Assembly (NCBI GenBank): GCA_963457665.1
Contig: OY735219.1
Span: 16,122,032-16,186,031 of the forward strand
Source of the DNA: Thysanoteuthis rhombus
Taxonomy: Eukaryota > Mollusca > Cephalopoda > Oegopsida > Thysanoteuthidae
Length of the DNA: 64,000 bases
Direction: 5' to 3'
Within the stretch, counting starts at the first letter, position 1; every line of letters begins with the position of its first letter. Positions 42,086 through 53,559 of this stretch are shown here, piece after piece. Under the pieces are notes generated by a model, which worked only from the letters and a program-made list of their open reading frames with translations, made no database searches and had not been told where the DNA came from. The position numbers and the translations under genes are program-made.

Positions 42086-43198
42086 ACACCAAGCTAACTC
42101 GACAACTGGCAATGGCCTTTATACAATATTGATATTTACCAGATATGTTGATCCATGCATTGGACATCACAGTGTCAGCTTTGAAGTTGTTTATATTTAC
42201 GTTTCTTGATATAAGGGGATGCTCAATTTTCAATTTGAAATGGACATAGTATATTTTCTGGCAAAAAACTATATCACCAGCGTTCAAGAACACAAGTTTA
42301 TTGATTTAAAATGTTTGGTTAATATGGTGAGAGAAAATCAGGTTTTTTTTCCTGACAATTTTTTCTATAAAACAAGATTTAATTAGATTATAGTTAGATG
42401 ACTTAACAGCACTTTAAAAAATTTCTCTTTCCAGTGTTATTTCTTTTAATGACAATATTTTTTTTTCTGATAGTTGTTTTAAACAAAATCAAAAAATAAA
42501 GAACGGTGTCTCATTATTTCAAGTTTAAACCTCCTGAAAATTTTCATGAAATTTGATATGCATTTCGAACGGATATGTCCTAGTTGTTTATAAAAGCAAT
42601 TATTTCATTATTTATTAGATAAAGTATACTATATATCTATTAATTTTTAATGCTATTTTTCCTTTATTACTATTTACCTTCATTTCTCAGTAGTTTTTTT
42701 ATTGCAGTTCTATGAGTTCTATAAGCCTGTGTCTTGTATATAACGATTATAAAAAGCAGCTGAAAAATTAAGACCATGGTGAATCGTAGTATAAAAATGT
42801 TATTGATAATGATTATTTATAAAACATTCCAATGCTAAAGTACACACCAAAATAAGAATTCATTGAAAATACTACTGCTACAAAGTTAAAGTAGCCAAAA
42901 ATTTTAAAATGGTCTTATCAAAAACTTGATGGCCAAATGCTTTTAAAAAAAAACAAATTCTTCAAATTCAGCCTTAAAATGGCCAAAATGGTTTCCCTGG
43001 TTTAGATTCTTCTATTAGTCTATCATTGGTTAGTTTCTGTGCATTCATGTGTACATATAAGTAAAACAATGCAGGAAGAATTTGATTTTGGTTCTTTGGT
43101 TCCATTTCTTACTTTAAAACCCCCTTTCTTGCTTCCATAATGGTGAAGAGCAAGATATAAAAAGTTTTTTTTATTATTAAACTGTTTTTTATCAGACA
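42086..43198. other. Unassigned AT-rich stretch
   Basis: Nothing recognised. GGCCAAAAT words near 42890-42990 recall the R10 family but are not alignable by eye. Confidence 0.35.
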
Positions 43199-43557
43199 GC
43201 ATCAACCAAAACTATCCTTCAGTTTCAAAGTGATTCTGGCTGACTCTATGGACCATGACAATAAAGCTAAATGGTTAAAATTTAAACTCCTCCTTATGTC
43301 TAGAAAAAACTTCTTTTTTTTTGTTGTTGTTGTTTTTAATGTAAGTTTATGCTAAATCAATTCTTTAGTTGAAGTCTGGCAGTATTCATACTTGTTTTTT
43401 TTTTCAAAAATTCAGATCTTTTAGTGACCCAATGAAGGGCGAGAAGTATTGATCACCCCTTTTTCCAATTTGTTAACCAATCATCCCCTGCAATACAAGC
43501 TACCAAAAGACTTTGGTCATGTGATGGTTTCTATTGAGTGACTAAGACGTGTGTTTT
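43199..43557 (+). repeat. R1 repeat, shortened full-span copy
   Basis: GCATCAACCAAAACTATCCT, CAGTTTCAAAGTGATTCTGG, a shortened left half, TTATGCTAAATCAATTCTTT, CTGGCAGTATTCATACTTGT, GTATTGATCACCCCTTTTTC, AAAGACTTTGGTCATGTGAT and TATTGAGTGACTAAGACGTG. The TGTACAGGCTGCACC block is degraded. Confidence 0.8.
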
Positions 43558-45058
43558 ACAAGAGTGTTAGAAAGATTACCCAGTGGTGCAGTGCTGTGAG
43601 AACACATAGGAATGACGTTTCTTTTCTTTTTCTTAGAGCTGAAATGGTTACTCTCATTATCTATAAACTATTAAAATCCTTTATTTGAACAATTAGTAAT
43701 AAGTAAAATTAGCCAGTATATGTCTAGATACTTATCCCATATGGCTTCACAACTTCTTTTTAGAAATTGTTTATATTTCAAGTATTTTCTTCTTTCAGCA
43801 GACTGCTCTGCATTCCCTCACTAATTTTTTTTTTTTTTTGCACAACTTCTGCTCACTAAAACTCATCCAAGCCCACATTGCATTTACTGGAGTACAATGC
43901 AGTCTTGAATAAAATATGACCCCTACTTTTTGTAGCAAAAAATCTGCAATATATATATATGTGTTATCATTATTTTCACACTGGAGTATAATGCTACCCC
44001 CCAATTTTAACCCTGATTTATGTTGAATTTTTTGCATTGTACATGAGTAAATACGCTAATCTTTATTTGTAGGGATCTGAATTCAGTGCATGATTTTTAA
44101 AAAAATACCATGACCCTAATGTGATCATGGGAGTTTTCAGTTATTTACATTCATCAATACTTTAATTTAGTAAGCAGCTGGAGATCAAATTGAGAGCTTC
44201 TCACTACACCACCACTCTCTGACTGGCCTGGTTACGAATGACAAATGAAATGAACGAATCTGAACAAGTTTTTGTGCCAATGTCCTTTCGCCTGTCACAC
44301 TATTTCTTATCAATATATAAAATAAGGAACAGTACCACAACTGCAATTTGTTCACCTGATGTAGACCTTCGTAAACTGATGACATACACATAATCTATCA
44401 CTGCAGAGATTAAATGAATCAGGATTTCAAGTCTGGAGTATTGCTGGTCAATCTGAATGGGTAGAGGGAAATGGATAACAATACAGAATTTCATTTGACA
44501 GAAGAACTAATTAAAAAAATAAATAAAAGAACATCATCGAAAATTGTAGATCGCTTTGGTAGGGATTACTAATGGATTGAAAAAAGCAAACAATAGGCTA
44601 CAATTATCAAATATTTCAAAATTTAGTATTTAATTCCATTGATTTGATACTTATTACAGTATTTATATAAGTACAATGTGTACACCTTTTCATTTTTTTT
44701 TTGTCACTAAAAATCCATAATAGATTTTATCTTTATTGCACACAACACATAAAAACTCTAGAATAAACTAGAACACTAAAACTAACATGATCCCTGCTTT
44801 TGCTAAGAAACTTATGGTTTGAATTTACCTGAAGATCTAAATTCTGTATATTTGTTGGTTTGGTACCACGATATAGCAAAAATGTCATTTCAGATAGTTT
44901 CCGCGTTAGTAAATAGGTAAAAGATGCCCAAACCCTAGACATGTGATGATATAAATTCTTTGCCCTTTTTGATTCTGTTGGGTATTTCCATAATTGATAA
45001 ACTGCACAACACTTAGTTGATTTGACCAGATTGCAAAATACCAGTCTGCATTTTTCTC

Positions 45059-45062
<4 letters not shown>
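43558..45062. other. Unassigned AT-rich stretch
   Basis: No gene, RNA or matched repeat. The 121-codon minus-strand frame at 44733-45098 starts inside a poly(T) tract (poly-Lys) and has no domain, so it is not called. Confidence 0.38.
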
Positions 45063-45089
<27 letters not shown>

Positions 45090-45091
45090 AT
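45063..45091. repeat. Poly(T) tract
   Basis: About 27 T residues, the longest mononucleotide run in the window. Possibly a retroposon A-tail on the minus strand. Confidence 0.85.
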
Positions 45092-45439
45092 ATATCACAA
45101 CTCATTATCTAATTACCTAATGCCTGTTCTAATTGTCTAACAAAGGCCAATGGCATAAAATGACTGTCTGCCGCTGTTGCTGCTATTCCCAGAGCTTGAA
45201 CCATTTTGTGGGTTTCAGCATAGAGACTGAAAATTCCTCACAGAGATTAATTTCTGGATTGGTGGCAGAACTAATATAGAACAAAAGGACAGTGCTCTAT
45301 TAACCATGGGGTGCATGCCTCAGGGTCCTAGACTCCAAGTGGCCCCAAGGAGGATTTAGAGGAACCTGACTAGGCCAAATATTTGGTTTATAGACAGTTT
45401 TCAGTAAATCAATGTGGTTTTATTTCTCTTCTTGGATGT

Positions 45440-45448
45440 ATATGTGTG

Positions 45449-45501
<53 letters not shown>

Positions 45502-45502
45502 A
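45440..45502. repeat. (TG)n(TA)n(TG)n microsatellite
   Basis: A TA core flanked on both sides by TG runs. Confidence 0.95.
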
Positions 45503-46129
45503 TGTAGTCATCCCTTGCTATTTGTTGGTGTTTTATTTGCAATTTAGTCATGGATAATTTAATGGGGATATTTTGGGTAGTTCTGAGGTATACTACAAAA
45601 ATTTTCATCATAGAATATATGCTGTACAGTATAAACCAAATATAAAATTTTATGGAATCATAAATGCATATTTACTCATAACATAGCAGCTACTACCACA
45701 GATTTTCACAAGAAGTGACATGTTTCAATAAAAACGTCTGGAACTTATAATTTATTAGGTTATTCATAATAATCATGATGCTATTAAGAAGAAAGATTGT
45801 AGAAAATCATCAGCTAAAAATTATTTAAGTACACAATATAAATCCAAAGATAATCTTAGCTTACACTTACAAACTCATAAACAATCAGTGTACTGTAGAG
45901 TTATGAAATTTATGATTTTTTTTTTAAATAACTGTATATTTCTTAACTTTATTTGTTTATCTATTTGAACATTTACAATTTTGGAATTGATAAGTGTTTA
46001 TTCATCAAAAAGTTTATGGTACAAGAGTTATGGTTTTTCCATAAAGACTCCACTATTGAAGATAAATAGATTTTTTTTTAGATAGCATTTCCTGTAAGAA
46101 TTCAAATACAACCTAGCAAAGATGGTCCC
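45503..46129. other. Unassigned AT-rich stretch
   Basis: No supported feature. Confidence 0.35.
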
Positions 46130-46247
46130 GATTGGATATCACGTATTGTCACGCAGTTATGCTATCTGTCAAGAGTTTATGAAGCAAAAGATTGGATATT
46201 GCGTATTGTCATGCAGATATGCTATCTGTCTAGAGTTTATGAAGCAA
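46130..46247 (+). repeat. 60-bp tandem duplication
   Basis: GATTGGATATCACGTATTGT ... GAGTTTATGAAGCAAA is followed at once by GATTGGATATTGCGTATTGT ... GAGTTTATGAAGCAAA, with about six differences. 60 is a multiple of three and the frame runs through both units, but it lacks flanking coding signal. Confidence 0.88.
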
Positions 46248-46894
46248 AGCAGTAACAATTTAATTTATATATCTACTTGTTTTGTTTTTTTTCCTGAATT
46301 CTCTTTTTTTCTTTTAATGCACAATTTTTAATATCGAATGTATACGGGTGTGAAAGTTTCATCAGCAGAATTTCAATCTGGATCACATTCGCCAAGTTGT
46401 GCCAGAATTTCTCCTGTAGCTTGAAGATAACAGGATAACATTGAAGGTATAAGGGTAAAGTAATCCTCCATTGGGTGAACTACTTAATTACTTTCCAAAG
46501 TCCCTTATATTTTAGAATATTCAGATTTTGAAACTCAAACTATGATACCAATTATGAAAACAGAAATGGTCACAATAGTGTCGAGTAATGTACCTCTGCC
46601 TTGAGTTATTCATGTTGGTGATGCGAGGGATACAATTTTATTATTAGTCTTTTGTTGGGAACAGTACAGTTGTGCAGTTAGTCATCTTCTCTGAATGTTG
46701 GTTATGGTTATAATAAGACTATAGTGCTGGAGTAGTGAACTTTTTTTAATTTTATGTTGAAAGAGAACAAAGTGCTCAAAGGCAGTTTTAAAGAAGTTGG
46801 TTTAGACTATCAATGACTGAGGTGATAGCTGATAAATTGGAGGTTCCAGATTTAAAAAAAATTTTTTTTGTTGTAAAAAATCACTAACAAGAAA

Positions 46895-46965
46895 TGACAT
46901 CACCCACGTGCCACCTTGAGCATGTGCACCATAGGTTTGCCGCCCGTGCAGTAGTGAGACATAGC
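46895..46965 (-). mobile_element. hAT-type subterminal fragment
   Basis: On the minus strand: GGGCGGCAAACCTATGGTGC, ACATGCTCAAGGTGGCACGT. This follows a known hAT terminal pattern (GGTCGGCAA-CCT-ATGG-CACG-TGCC-AAGGTGGCACG). No opposite end was seen. Confidence 0.45.
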
Positions 46966-47261
46966 AACATTGATTAATGAGAAGTGGCTGAGATACATTG
47001 GCACAATGTTCTTCAGATCAGAGCTATGATAATAACAATACTATAAGTACAAAGAGGACCCGAGGCAAAGCGGAGGAGGGGGTGCTATTTGAAAAGTTTT
47101 ATAAATAGTAGTTTAGCTACTGCATTTCTACAGACTAATCTCACAAAATGGTTGAGAGGGTCCCCCAAAGAACCAAGCCTCCCTCTCTTGAGCCAACGAA
47201 TCCTCAACTATGCCTTTGAAAAAGAATAAATATAATCCAGTTTCTGAAAGTGCTTCATACT

Positions 47262-47485
47262 ACTTTTTTGCAGGCAGGAAAACAAAAATAGCATTCGGAA
47301 TTTGTTTTTCAGCAAGCCTTTATAGAGGCAGCTCACACCCTCTCTCCTGATCTTGCCAGTCTCCTGTACTCCCAACCTTTGGCCATTTTTGAGGTCTGGG
47401 AACATTAAAAAATATTCTATAATATGTTTTTTACAGGAACAGTCTACTTTTGGATAATGAGGGAAACCTGTGTAAACTGTTGTTT
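47262..47485 (+). repeat. R3 repeat copy 3
   Basis: GCAGGCAGGAAAACAAAAAT, AGCATTCGGAATTTGTTTTT, CAGCAAGCCTTTATAGAGGC, GCCATTTTTGAGGTCTGGGA, ACATTAAAAAATATTCTATA and CAGTCTACTTTTGGATAATG. The TTACAAAAGTCTTTCATAAG block is deleted. Confidence 0.6.
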
Positions 47486-47509
47486 GAACAACAACCAAGG
47501 AAATTTTTA

Positions 47510-47725
47510 AATTCTAGTTAAAGTCAGAGACTGGTGTCAACTTGGTTTTTTTACCATAATAGCAAGAACAATCCACACTTAATTATCAGTGGAGGCAAAT
47601 CTTCACTGTTTGTCTTTCCTGTTATGTTGAACCAAACTGATATATAGAATTAACATTTCTCTGCCATGATTTAACCAAGTGATTTGTAGGTAGCTCTCTT
47701 ACTGATTGAGTCAAACTGACACATC
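47510..47725 (-). mobile_element. SINE-B copy (minus), head and tail
   Basis: On the minus strand the head reads GTTTGACTCAATCAGTAAGA, GAGCTACC ... CACTTGGTTAAATCATGGCA, then GAGAAATGTTAATTCTATAT. The tail follows: GTTTGGTTCAACATAACAGG, AACAGTGAAGATTTGCCTCC, ATTAAGTGTGGATTGTTCTT, GCTATTATGGTAAAAAAACC. It links head and tail blocks seen separately at 5.4, 21.1, 31.8 and 39.2 kb, so it defines the family layout. The B box is degraded (GGTTAAATC). Confidence 0.72.
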
Positions 47726-47929
47726 TTACATATCTACAAAAAAACTTGATATTTGCAAAGAAATTTCATTCTTTAACTTGATACGTTTTTACTTAAAAAT
47801 AAATTCATAATTGTTTATTCATTATATACTCAATACAAAAGTCGCAGTAATAATTGTCTGCTGTAGAAATTGAATTTGGAGTGGAATTTGTTTCTCAAAT
47901 GAAATGTCTATTGAAATGCAGTCCAGTAA

Positions 47930-48035
47930 GTCTGAGACAGCGTTGGCAGAAGGGGGAATAATCCGAGCTTTAACTTGGAGACTTACCCAACACAGGCACC
48001 AGAACAGCATTGAATTGAGTAGTCCTCCAAATATC
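47930..48035 (+). repeat. Fragment related to the 48370-48708 MITE
   Basis: CTGAGACAGCGTTGGCAGAA, GGGGGAATAATCCGAGC, GGAGACTTACCCAACACAGG, CACCAGAACAGCATTGAATT align with AGAAGGGAAATAATCTGAGT, AGACTTCCCCCAATGCGGGC, ATCGAGATAGCATTGGATTT at 48390-48460. Confidence 0.5.
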
Positions 48036-48369
48036 TGAAACTATTTCTGACATATCCAATAATCTTTGTAAAACCTGTCAGACTTAGAGGATAATATTTT
48101 TGGCAGAAGAGAGGAGAGTTAGGATAAGATTCTGGATCTTTCTGGGATTCTTTGACATTTTTTTCCTTTTACTATCATCTTTTTTTTCTGATGAGATCAC
48201 ACTGATAAAGATTGGCTTCTACATAATTAAGAGCTTTATACCAGCTGTTATTTCTATCTCCAGATTTGTTTTTTTTTCCTCTTAGATGTGGGCAGAGTTG
48301 TCGCATTGAAAGTGGTATGTGGTATTAGCTTATTTTCAATGGCTAATTAATCACATTTTGACAAGCAAG

Positions 48370-48708
48370 TAGGATTGCCAGATTTTGATGAGAAGGGAAA
48401 TAATCTGAGTGTCATATTCAAGACTTCCCCCAATGCGGGCATCGAGATAGCATTGGATTTGGAAATTGAGTGAGTCTGGAAGTAAAGGTTCAATACAAGC
48501 TTCTTCAGGTGGGCTGATATCAACCCATTGTCTCAAAAGAGCCTGGTATTGGAACTTTACCTCAAGAGGGCCTGATATTGAACCTCTGCCTCCAGATTCG
48601 CTTGATTTCCGAATTTAATGCTAATCTGAATTTAATGCTAAGTCTCTTTCAGGTCTCTGAGATAAAGCTAAGATGATCTCCCTTGTGTAGCCCAATCTGG
48701 CGACCCTA
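48370..48708. mobile_element. TIR-bearing MITE (TAGGRTTGCCAGATT ends), 339 bp
   Basis: Left end TAGGATTGCCAGATTTTGAT; right end on the other strand TAGGGTCGCCAGATTGGGCT. These are imperfect inverted repeats of about 16 bp. The interior contains a duplicated GAATTTAATGCTAA word (about 48612 and 48628). No target duplication is obvious, so superfamily is unassigned. A related internal fragment lies about 400 bp upstream. Confidence 0.62.
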
Positions 48709-48886
48709 GTAAAGGAAGAATTATATATCTAAATCAGTATACCACAGTTGTAAGTAGCGTAGTGACTGTGAACGTCTGTTTTCTCACTGTTATTTTGGGC
48801 CAACATTTCTAGACCAAAAATTGGCAACAAAATGTTCTGGAAAAATTCCATTTGTTAAAATATTTCTCTTGGAACTTTTTTTAGAA

Positions 48887-49040
48887 ACCATCAACCAAAA
48901 ATTCTGGCAGGCTATCACACGTACAGACTGGACCAATGGAGCTAGGAGGCTGATAATTCAAACATTTACTCTTTATGTTGAGGAAAAATGGATTTTTTAT
49001 CCTTCGAAAATTTCTGTTGAATGACTAACCACACTTGTTT
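48887..49040 (+). repeat. R1 repeat with large internal deletion
   Basis: GAAACCATCAACCAAAAATT, GGCAGGCTATCACACG, GTACAGACTGGACCAATGGA, GCTAGGAGGCTGATAATTC and ATTTACTCTTTATGTTGAGG jump directly to TTGAATGACTAACCACACTT, so about 300 bp of the right half are missing. Confidence 0.72.
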
Positions 49041-49344
49041 TCTTCATGGTTAGTGAACCTATCAGACTCTTCACAAATGACTCCAAATTTAAAAAAAAAC
49101 AACAAATGTTAGTTTATTTCTATTCTTGGAAAGTGAGTTATGTATGAGTTCTGGATAAGAGAAGAGAAGAGCAGACAGATGATGGATAATCTCCATTGTC
49201 AACACTCATGGAATTTTCAGAGGTTCTGCTTGTAATACAAATTCTATAAATAGGAATTGACTTGGTGACTTTCAAGCAACTATGCTTAAAGGTTTGGAGA
49301 AACCCCGTGAATTGAGTTGCGTGCCATAATCTTGAATATTAGAA

Positions 49345-49646
49345 TTCATCAACCAACACTGTCAACATATGTTTCTTCAGTTTTTGTCCACAAAATCACG
49401 TTTTTGTTTTTTCAATGCCCCCTCCATTTTATTCTAAATTGGTTCCTTACTTTGTATCCATCAGTGTTTGCGCCTTTTTTTTTTTCAAAAATTCAGACTT
49501 CTTTGTGATCCCTTCTCAATAAAAGGCGATAGAAGTAACTTATTCATTGATCACTACTTTTCCCAATTTTTTAATTCATCACCCCTAACATGGCATGCTG
49601 ACATATGACAGTTTCTATGAATTGATTAACCAGATCTTTTTTGACT
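49345..49646 (+). repeat. R1 repeat, shortened copy
   Basis: AACACTGTCAACATATGTTT, CTTCAGTTTTTGTCC, then, after loss of the GGCTGGCTATG...ATTATG part, TAAATTGGTTCCTTACTTTG, TTGCGCC-T(n)-CAAAAATTCAGACTTC, ACTTATTCATTGATCACTAC, CTAACATGGCATGCTGAC and TGATTAACCAGATC. Confidence 0.78.
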
Positions 49647-49825
49647 GATATTCTAATTTACTCCAACTCTGATTCAAATACTCTTGGGAATTTATTAACC
49701 TTTGTGCAACAACTATGGCACATTTTCAAAGTATTTAAGCCTAGATTCAATAGTTTGAACAACGAAAGGAACTATTGAGAAGAGAATGAAATGTAAATGG
49801 CTTAATTACTCTATTGATTTTTCTA

Positions 49826-50203
49826 ATCTAGTTCAGTGGTTTTTAAATTGTGTGCCATGGCATAAAAGTGCCGCATCTATCTCCCCAGTGTCTCTTATCT
49901 TTTTCCAAGTACATAAACTTATATTTCAAGCCTTTATCATGTCCAGTATGAGTTTTGTGTCTGTCCTGCTATGTCACAAAGTAGCTTATTTAGCTGTTTT
50001 ATCATTGGATTTTGTGAGATCTGAATCTTTTTTGCGAAAGATTGAGGGAAAAGGATGATGACATATATCAGTATGTGGATATAAAAGTTTTGTTCTTTGA
50101 CTATTGAAATGTTTTCAGTTAATTAATTTCATTCTCACAGTCAGTTTCCTGTTCAAGTCGAATATTGTAATTTTCTGATAATTTGAGAATCGCTGATCTA
50201 GTT
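49826..50203. mobile_element. hAT non-autonomous element with perfect 8-bp target duplication
   Basis: The element (49834-50195, 362 bp) starts CAGTGGTTTTTAAATTGTGT and ends, on the other strand, CAGCGATTCTCAAATTATCA, giving 16-bp imperfect inverted repeats. It is bounded by the identical octamer ATCTAGTT at 49826-49833 and 50196-50203, the diagnostic hAT target duplication. The GTGTGCCATGGCATAAAAGT block just inside is also typical of this superfamily. The 90-codon frame inside has no transposase motif. Confidence 0.9.
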
Positions 50204-50204
50204 T

Positions 50205-50390
50205 AGCCTTAATTTCTAGATGTGCCAGCATCTATAGTACTGTCATTGACTGACTTACCGAAACATGCCAATTATTTCTCATTTTTTCCCCCCCCCTCCT
50301 TACATATATGTTTGAAAGTGCAAGGGGGGAGAACTTGTGCATCTATGGTATGACTTTCAAACTTGTTAACACAAAAGCCATTTTGATCCA
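50205..50390 (+). repeat. R9 repeat copy 2
   Basis: TGTGCCAGCATCTATAGTAC, TGTCATTGACTGACTTACC, a C-run/G-run middle (CCCCCCCCTCC, GCAAGGGGGGAG), AACTTGTGCATCTATGGTAT and GACTTTCAAACTTGTTA correspond to 37275-37690. Confidence 0.52.
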
Positions 50391-50794
50391 AAAGATACAT
50401 ATAAAGTGAGCTGAATATATTTATTATGAATAGATTTATAGATTATTTACTATGCAAGATCACTTTCATTTTGACCATTCCATTCAGAATTGCTTTGCAT
50501 TGAAAAAAAACAAGGAAAGATTTTAAGCCAACAATATTCAACAAATTGAGTTTAATGCACCGAAACAAATTATTTAATTTGGTTATCTTGCAGTTTCTAC
50601 CGGAACATTTCTCAGATCTTATGTCATTGCCCAAATCCTCTTCTGGCTGTAGATTTTCTGACACAAGGATGTACAGTTGTTTAATTCATAACATAGATAA
50701 GGGATTAGGAAGTAATCAAATTTGGCGAATTATGGCTTGCAAGAGAGTTCAGGATCATAGGCCTCCGCTGAAAGTTGGAACTTTATAATCAATA

Positions 50795-50895
50795 AGAGAT
50801 GTTTTATATAACACTACCTTAATGTCCCCTGTATAAAAATGTTATTATCCTACGCTAATACAGGTTTGCTACTAAGATATATTGCCCAGCCACCC
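50795..50895 (+). repeat. R5 repeat copy
   Basis: GATGTTTTATATAACACTAC, CTGTATAAAAATGTTATTAT, CCTACGCTAATACAGGTTTG, CTACTAAGATATATTG. It ends at GCCCAGCCACCC. Confidence 0.58.
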
Positions 50896-51560
50896 TGGAA
50901 GAGTGGCTTTAGACACGCATAGTTAGGATGCTGCAGTGTCTCCCTTCTACTTTGACTCAAATGCTGAATGGCCTGTCTTGTACTGAGGATAATTTTCTAA
51001 AATCTTTTCATAAAGAATCATTATTTCACAATCGTAGTCACGGAAGATGGCAAAAGTTACTTTACCTTTTCATATGTGCATGTGTATATATGTTCCAGCA
51101 CCCCTGGACATACCAGACTTGAAAATTGGCATCAACTGGTTTTAGCGTATTTGTTTACTTTTAGAGAGGGGTTTGATTTACAATGCAAATATAATGCTAA
51201 ACTAAACTCTTACTTGTCCATCAGGTGAGATACTGCATCTTCATCTTTTTGTTCAACTGTATAAAGTAAACATCTTGCTGAAAATCTTTACCATGTTACA
51301 GGTTTTCTGTTGGTTCTATATAAATCAACATATAGAGCTATGATGTATCTGAAATAAATGGTTTCTGGTATCTTATTTTTGTTGATTGTCAATCAAATTG
51401 TATACAGTGATTTTACAATTATGAATGATCTGAATTATAGATATATCTTTACATTTTGCATGAATATATCAAAATAGACAGCAACATTTCTAATGGCCAA
51501 TAAATAAAATCATAATGATATCTTTGATAATTCTATTTACTTTTTTTCCATGTTACTTAC
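50896..51560. other. Unassigned stretch
   Basis: Nothing is supported, except that TTTAGAGAGGGGTTTGATTT, ACAATGCAAATATAATGCTA near 51162-51210 is probably a short R1 middle fragment. Confidence 0.4.
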
Positions 51561-51561
51561 C

Positions 51562-51764
51562 CCTTTCTCTTTCTGCATGAACAGATCTCTCTCTCACTTT
51601 CTTTCTGTATGAACAGATCTCTCTCTCTCTCTGTATGAACAGATCCCTCTCTCTCTCACTCTCTTTCTGTATGAACAGATCTCTCTCTCTCTCTCTCTTT
51701 CTGTATGAACAGATCTCCCTTTCTCTCACTCTCTTTCTGTATGAACAGATCTTTCCCTCTCATT
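51562..51764 (+). repeat. CT-rich minisatellite with CTGTATGAACAGATC core, about 6 units
   Basis: The core CTG(T/C)ATGAACAGATC occurs six times at spacings of about 26-43 bp, separated by variable (CT)n / CTTTCT spacers. The core includes CTG...CAG and TCTGT/ACAGA inverted words, so each can fold. Strong pyrimidine bias on the plus strand. The MNRSLSLSL-type open frame through it is a repeat artefact. Confidence 0.9.
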
Positions 51765-53324
51765 TTCATCATGTACATATTGATCTATATTTGATTCTTT
51801 CCTATCAATCTTTCTGTGTACCTACTTATCTACCTATTATGTTCTTAATTTATCTCAGTGTTATTCATACTCATGACTTATTTACAAAATTTTGTTCACC
51901 ATGACTAAATATCCCTGTATATTTTCTTTCATTTTTATTATATTCCTCCTTTGTGTATATTTTTATACATAATTCATTTTACATCATGGACTGGAAAACA
52001 CAAATTAACTTATTTTTCTCAAGTGTTTATTTTATTCATGTTTTTCTTCAACATCCTAAAATTATGTAAAGAAAAAATTAGATGTGTCAAAAAAACTGTC
52101 AGAATTTTTGTAGTATCCGTAAAGTTAGTAAATAACCGTCTTAGAACTTGGAATTGGATTTATTAGTAATGATGTTTCCTCATTGTATACACTTACTGGA
52201 AAAATCGCTCAAATTAAGTCATTCACCAGTCATGTTTCATTCACACACTAGTGAATTATTCACCAGTTTATGAAGCATTGAATAAAAAACAGCTAATTGT
52301 GAAACTAATAGATCATTCATTCATCCATTTATTGAGGTGTTATGCAGATATTTTTTCAACTCTTAAATTCATAGGTCACTTTAAACTGTTTGTAATTGAC
52401 AGTGTAACTCTACATTGAACAGAATCAAAATAATGGAACACTCCTTTGAATTGAAAAGAAAAACACTCTCAAAATCAGAAAATGGTCAAAAGAAATTATT
52501 TCCCTTGAAACTGACATTCTATTTTCATGCCTGAATTTAAGAGTTGAATATTCATGTCTACATAAAATATAGTGACTTATTTGATGTTTCTGTCTTTACT
52601 CAGACATCACACAGGAGATACAAGGTATTATTCATATTTCATTATCTTTATTTAACTTTCTGTTGTCTTTGTTCGTTTGCATGAGTTGTACTGCTCGTAT
52701 CTTTCTACAAACATCTTTATTGTGTTTGATACTTCAGCTAGTACCAATTATTATTAGTATAATTAATAGAACTGGTCTTATTTTGATTTCTTTTCTTTTA
52801 GTACCATTACTATTCTTGGGGAATCGGAGTTATTTCAGTTATTACCATGTGTAACATATTTTAGTCTTTTTTGTTCCTGGGTAATATGGGTTATTTTCTA
52901 ATTGATTATACGAAAAAAAGGATAGAAAATATAAATTATGTTATTCAAATCTTGCTCTTGTGACCAAGGAAGAGTTAATTTGAAATTTGCAGTTGGACAG
53001 TGGGTGAATTTGCACATTTTTAATCCCATAAAGTAAGAAATACAACAAATGTATATAACAATCCTTATTACAAAAGCAAAATTTGAAGTGGATAATAGCC
53101 ATTTTCTTTACTTTTCAACGATAAGCAATTGATGATTAATGCTCTCTGCCCAGGAACAAAAATCATTTTGTACAGTGCTATCAATACCAGTAGTGATCAC
53201 CATTATCGCTCGAATATCATTCTTGACACTAATTTTATTTAGATCACCATTTTTTATTAGATTCATTTCAGCACAATTATTATTTAGATATTGTTTTTGT
53301 TTTTTCTTTAGGTTTATTTTAGAT
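51765..53324. other. Unassigned AT-rich stretch with one inverted repeat
   Basis: No gene found. TCAACTCTTAAATTCA (52356-52371) and its exact complement TGAATTTAAGAGTTGA (52532-52547) bracket about 160 bp and may be ends of a small DNA element. A related GTTTAACTCTTAAATTCAT word occurs near 19076. Confidence 0.4.
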
Positions 53325-53559
53325 CAGTGGTTCTCAGGGTCTCAAATCAAATTCCTCCCCTTGTAACCCCTAATTTCCTCAAATTCCCCCCTTGTAATCA
53401 TAGGTACCCTCAATTCCTCCTCTCATGATTCCAGGTTTCTTCAATTCCTCCCCCATTTTGAATTTTCATCTAGTAGTAGTTTTTTTTTATACTTTCTTTC
53501 TTATACGTTCTTCCCCTTACTGAAATTCCTCCCCGAGGCCCACCATTTGAGAATCACTG
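53325..53559. mobile_element. hAT-type MITE, 235 bp, C-rich interior
   Basis: It starts CAGTGGTTCTCAGGGTCTCA and ends, on the other strand, CAGTGATTCTCAAATGGTGG. The first 12 bp match at 11 positions. Flanking octamers TTTTAGAT / TCCTAAAT match 5 of 8, compatible with an old target duplication. The interior is built from TTCCTCCCC-type words (AATTCCTCCCCTTGTAACCC, ATTCCCCCCTTGTAATCA, AATTCCTCCTCTCATGATTC), a degenerate internal repeat of about 32 bp. Confidence 0.8.

Noticed and set aside
44733-45098. 121-codon minus-strand open frame
   Set aside because: It begins in a poly(T) tract (giving poly-Lys), has no domain, no splice context and ordinary AT-rich composition.
51562-51764. CRISPR-like array with 15-bp repeats
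   Set aside because: The spacers are low-complexity CT runs of variable length; this is a minisatellite.
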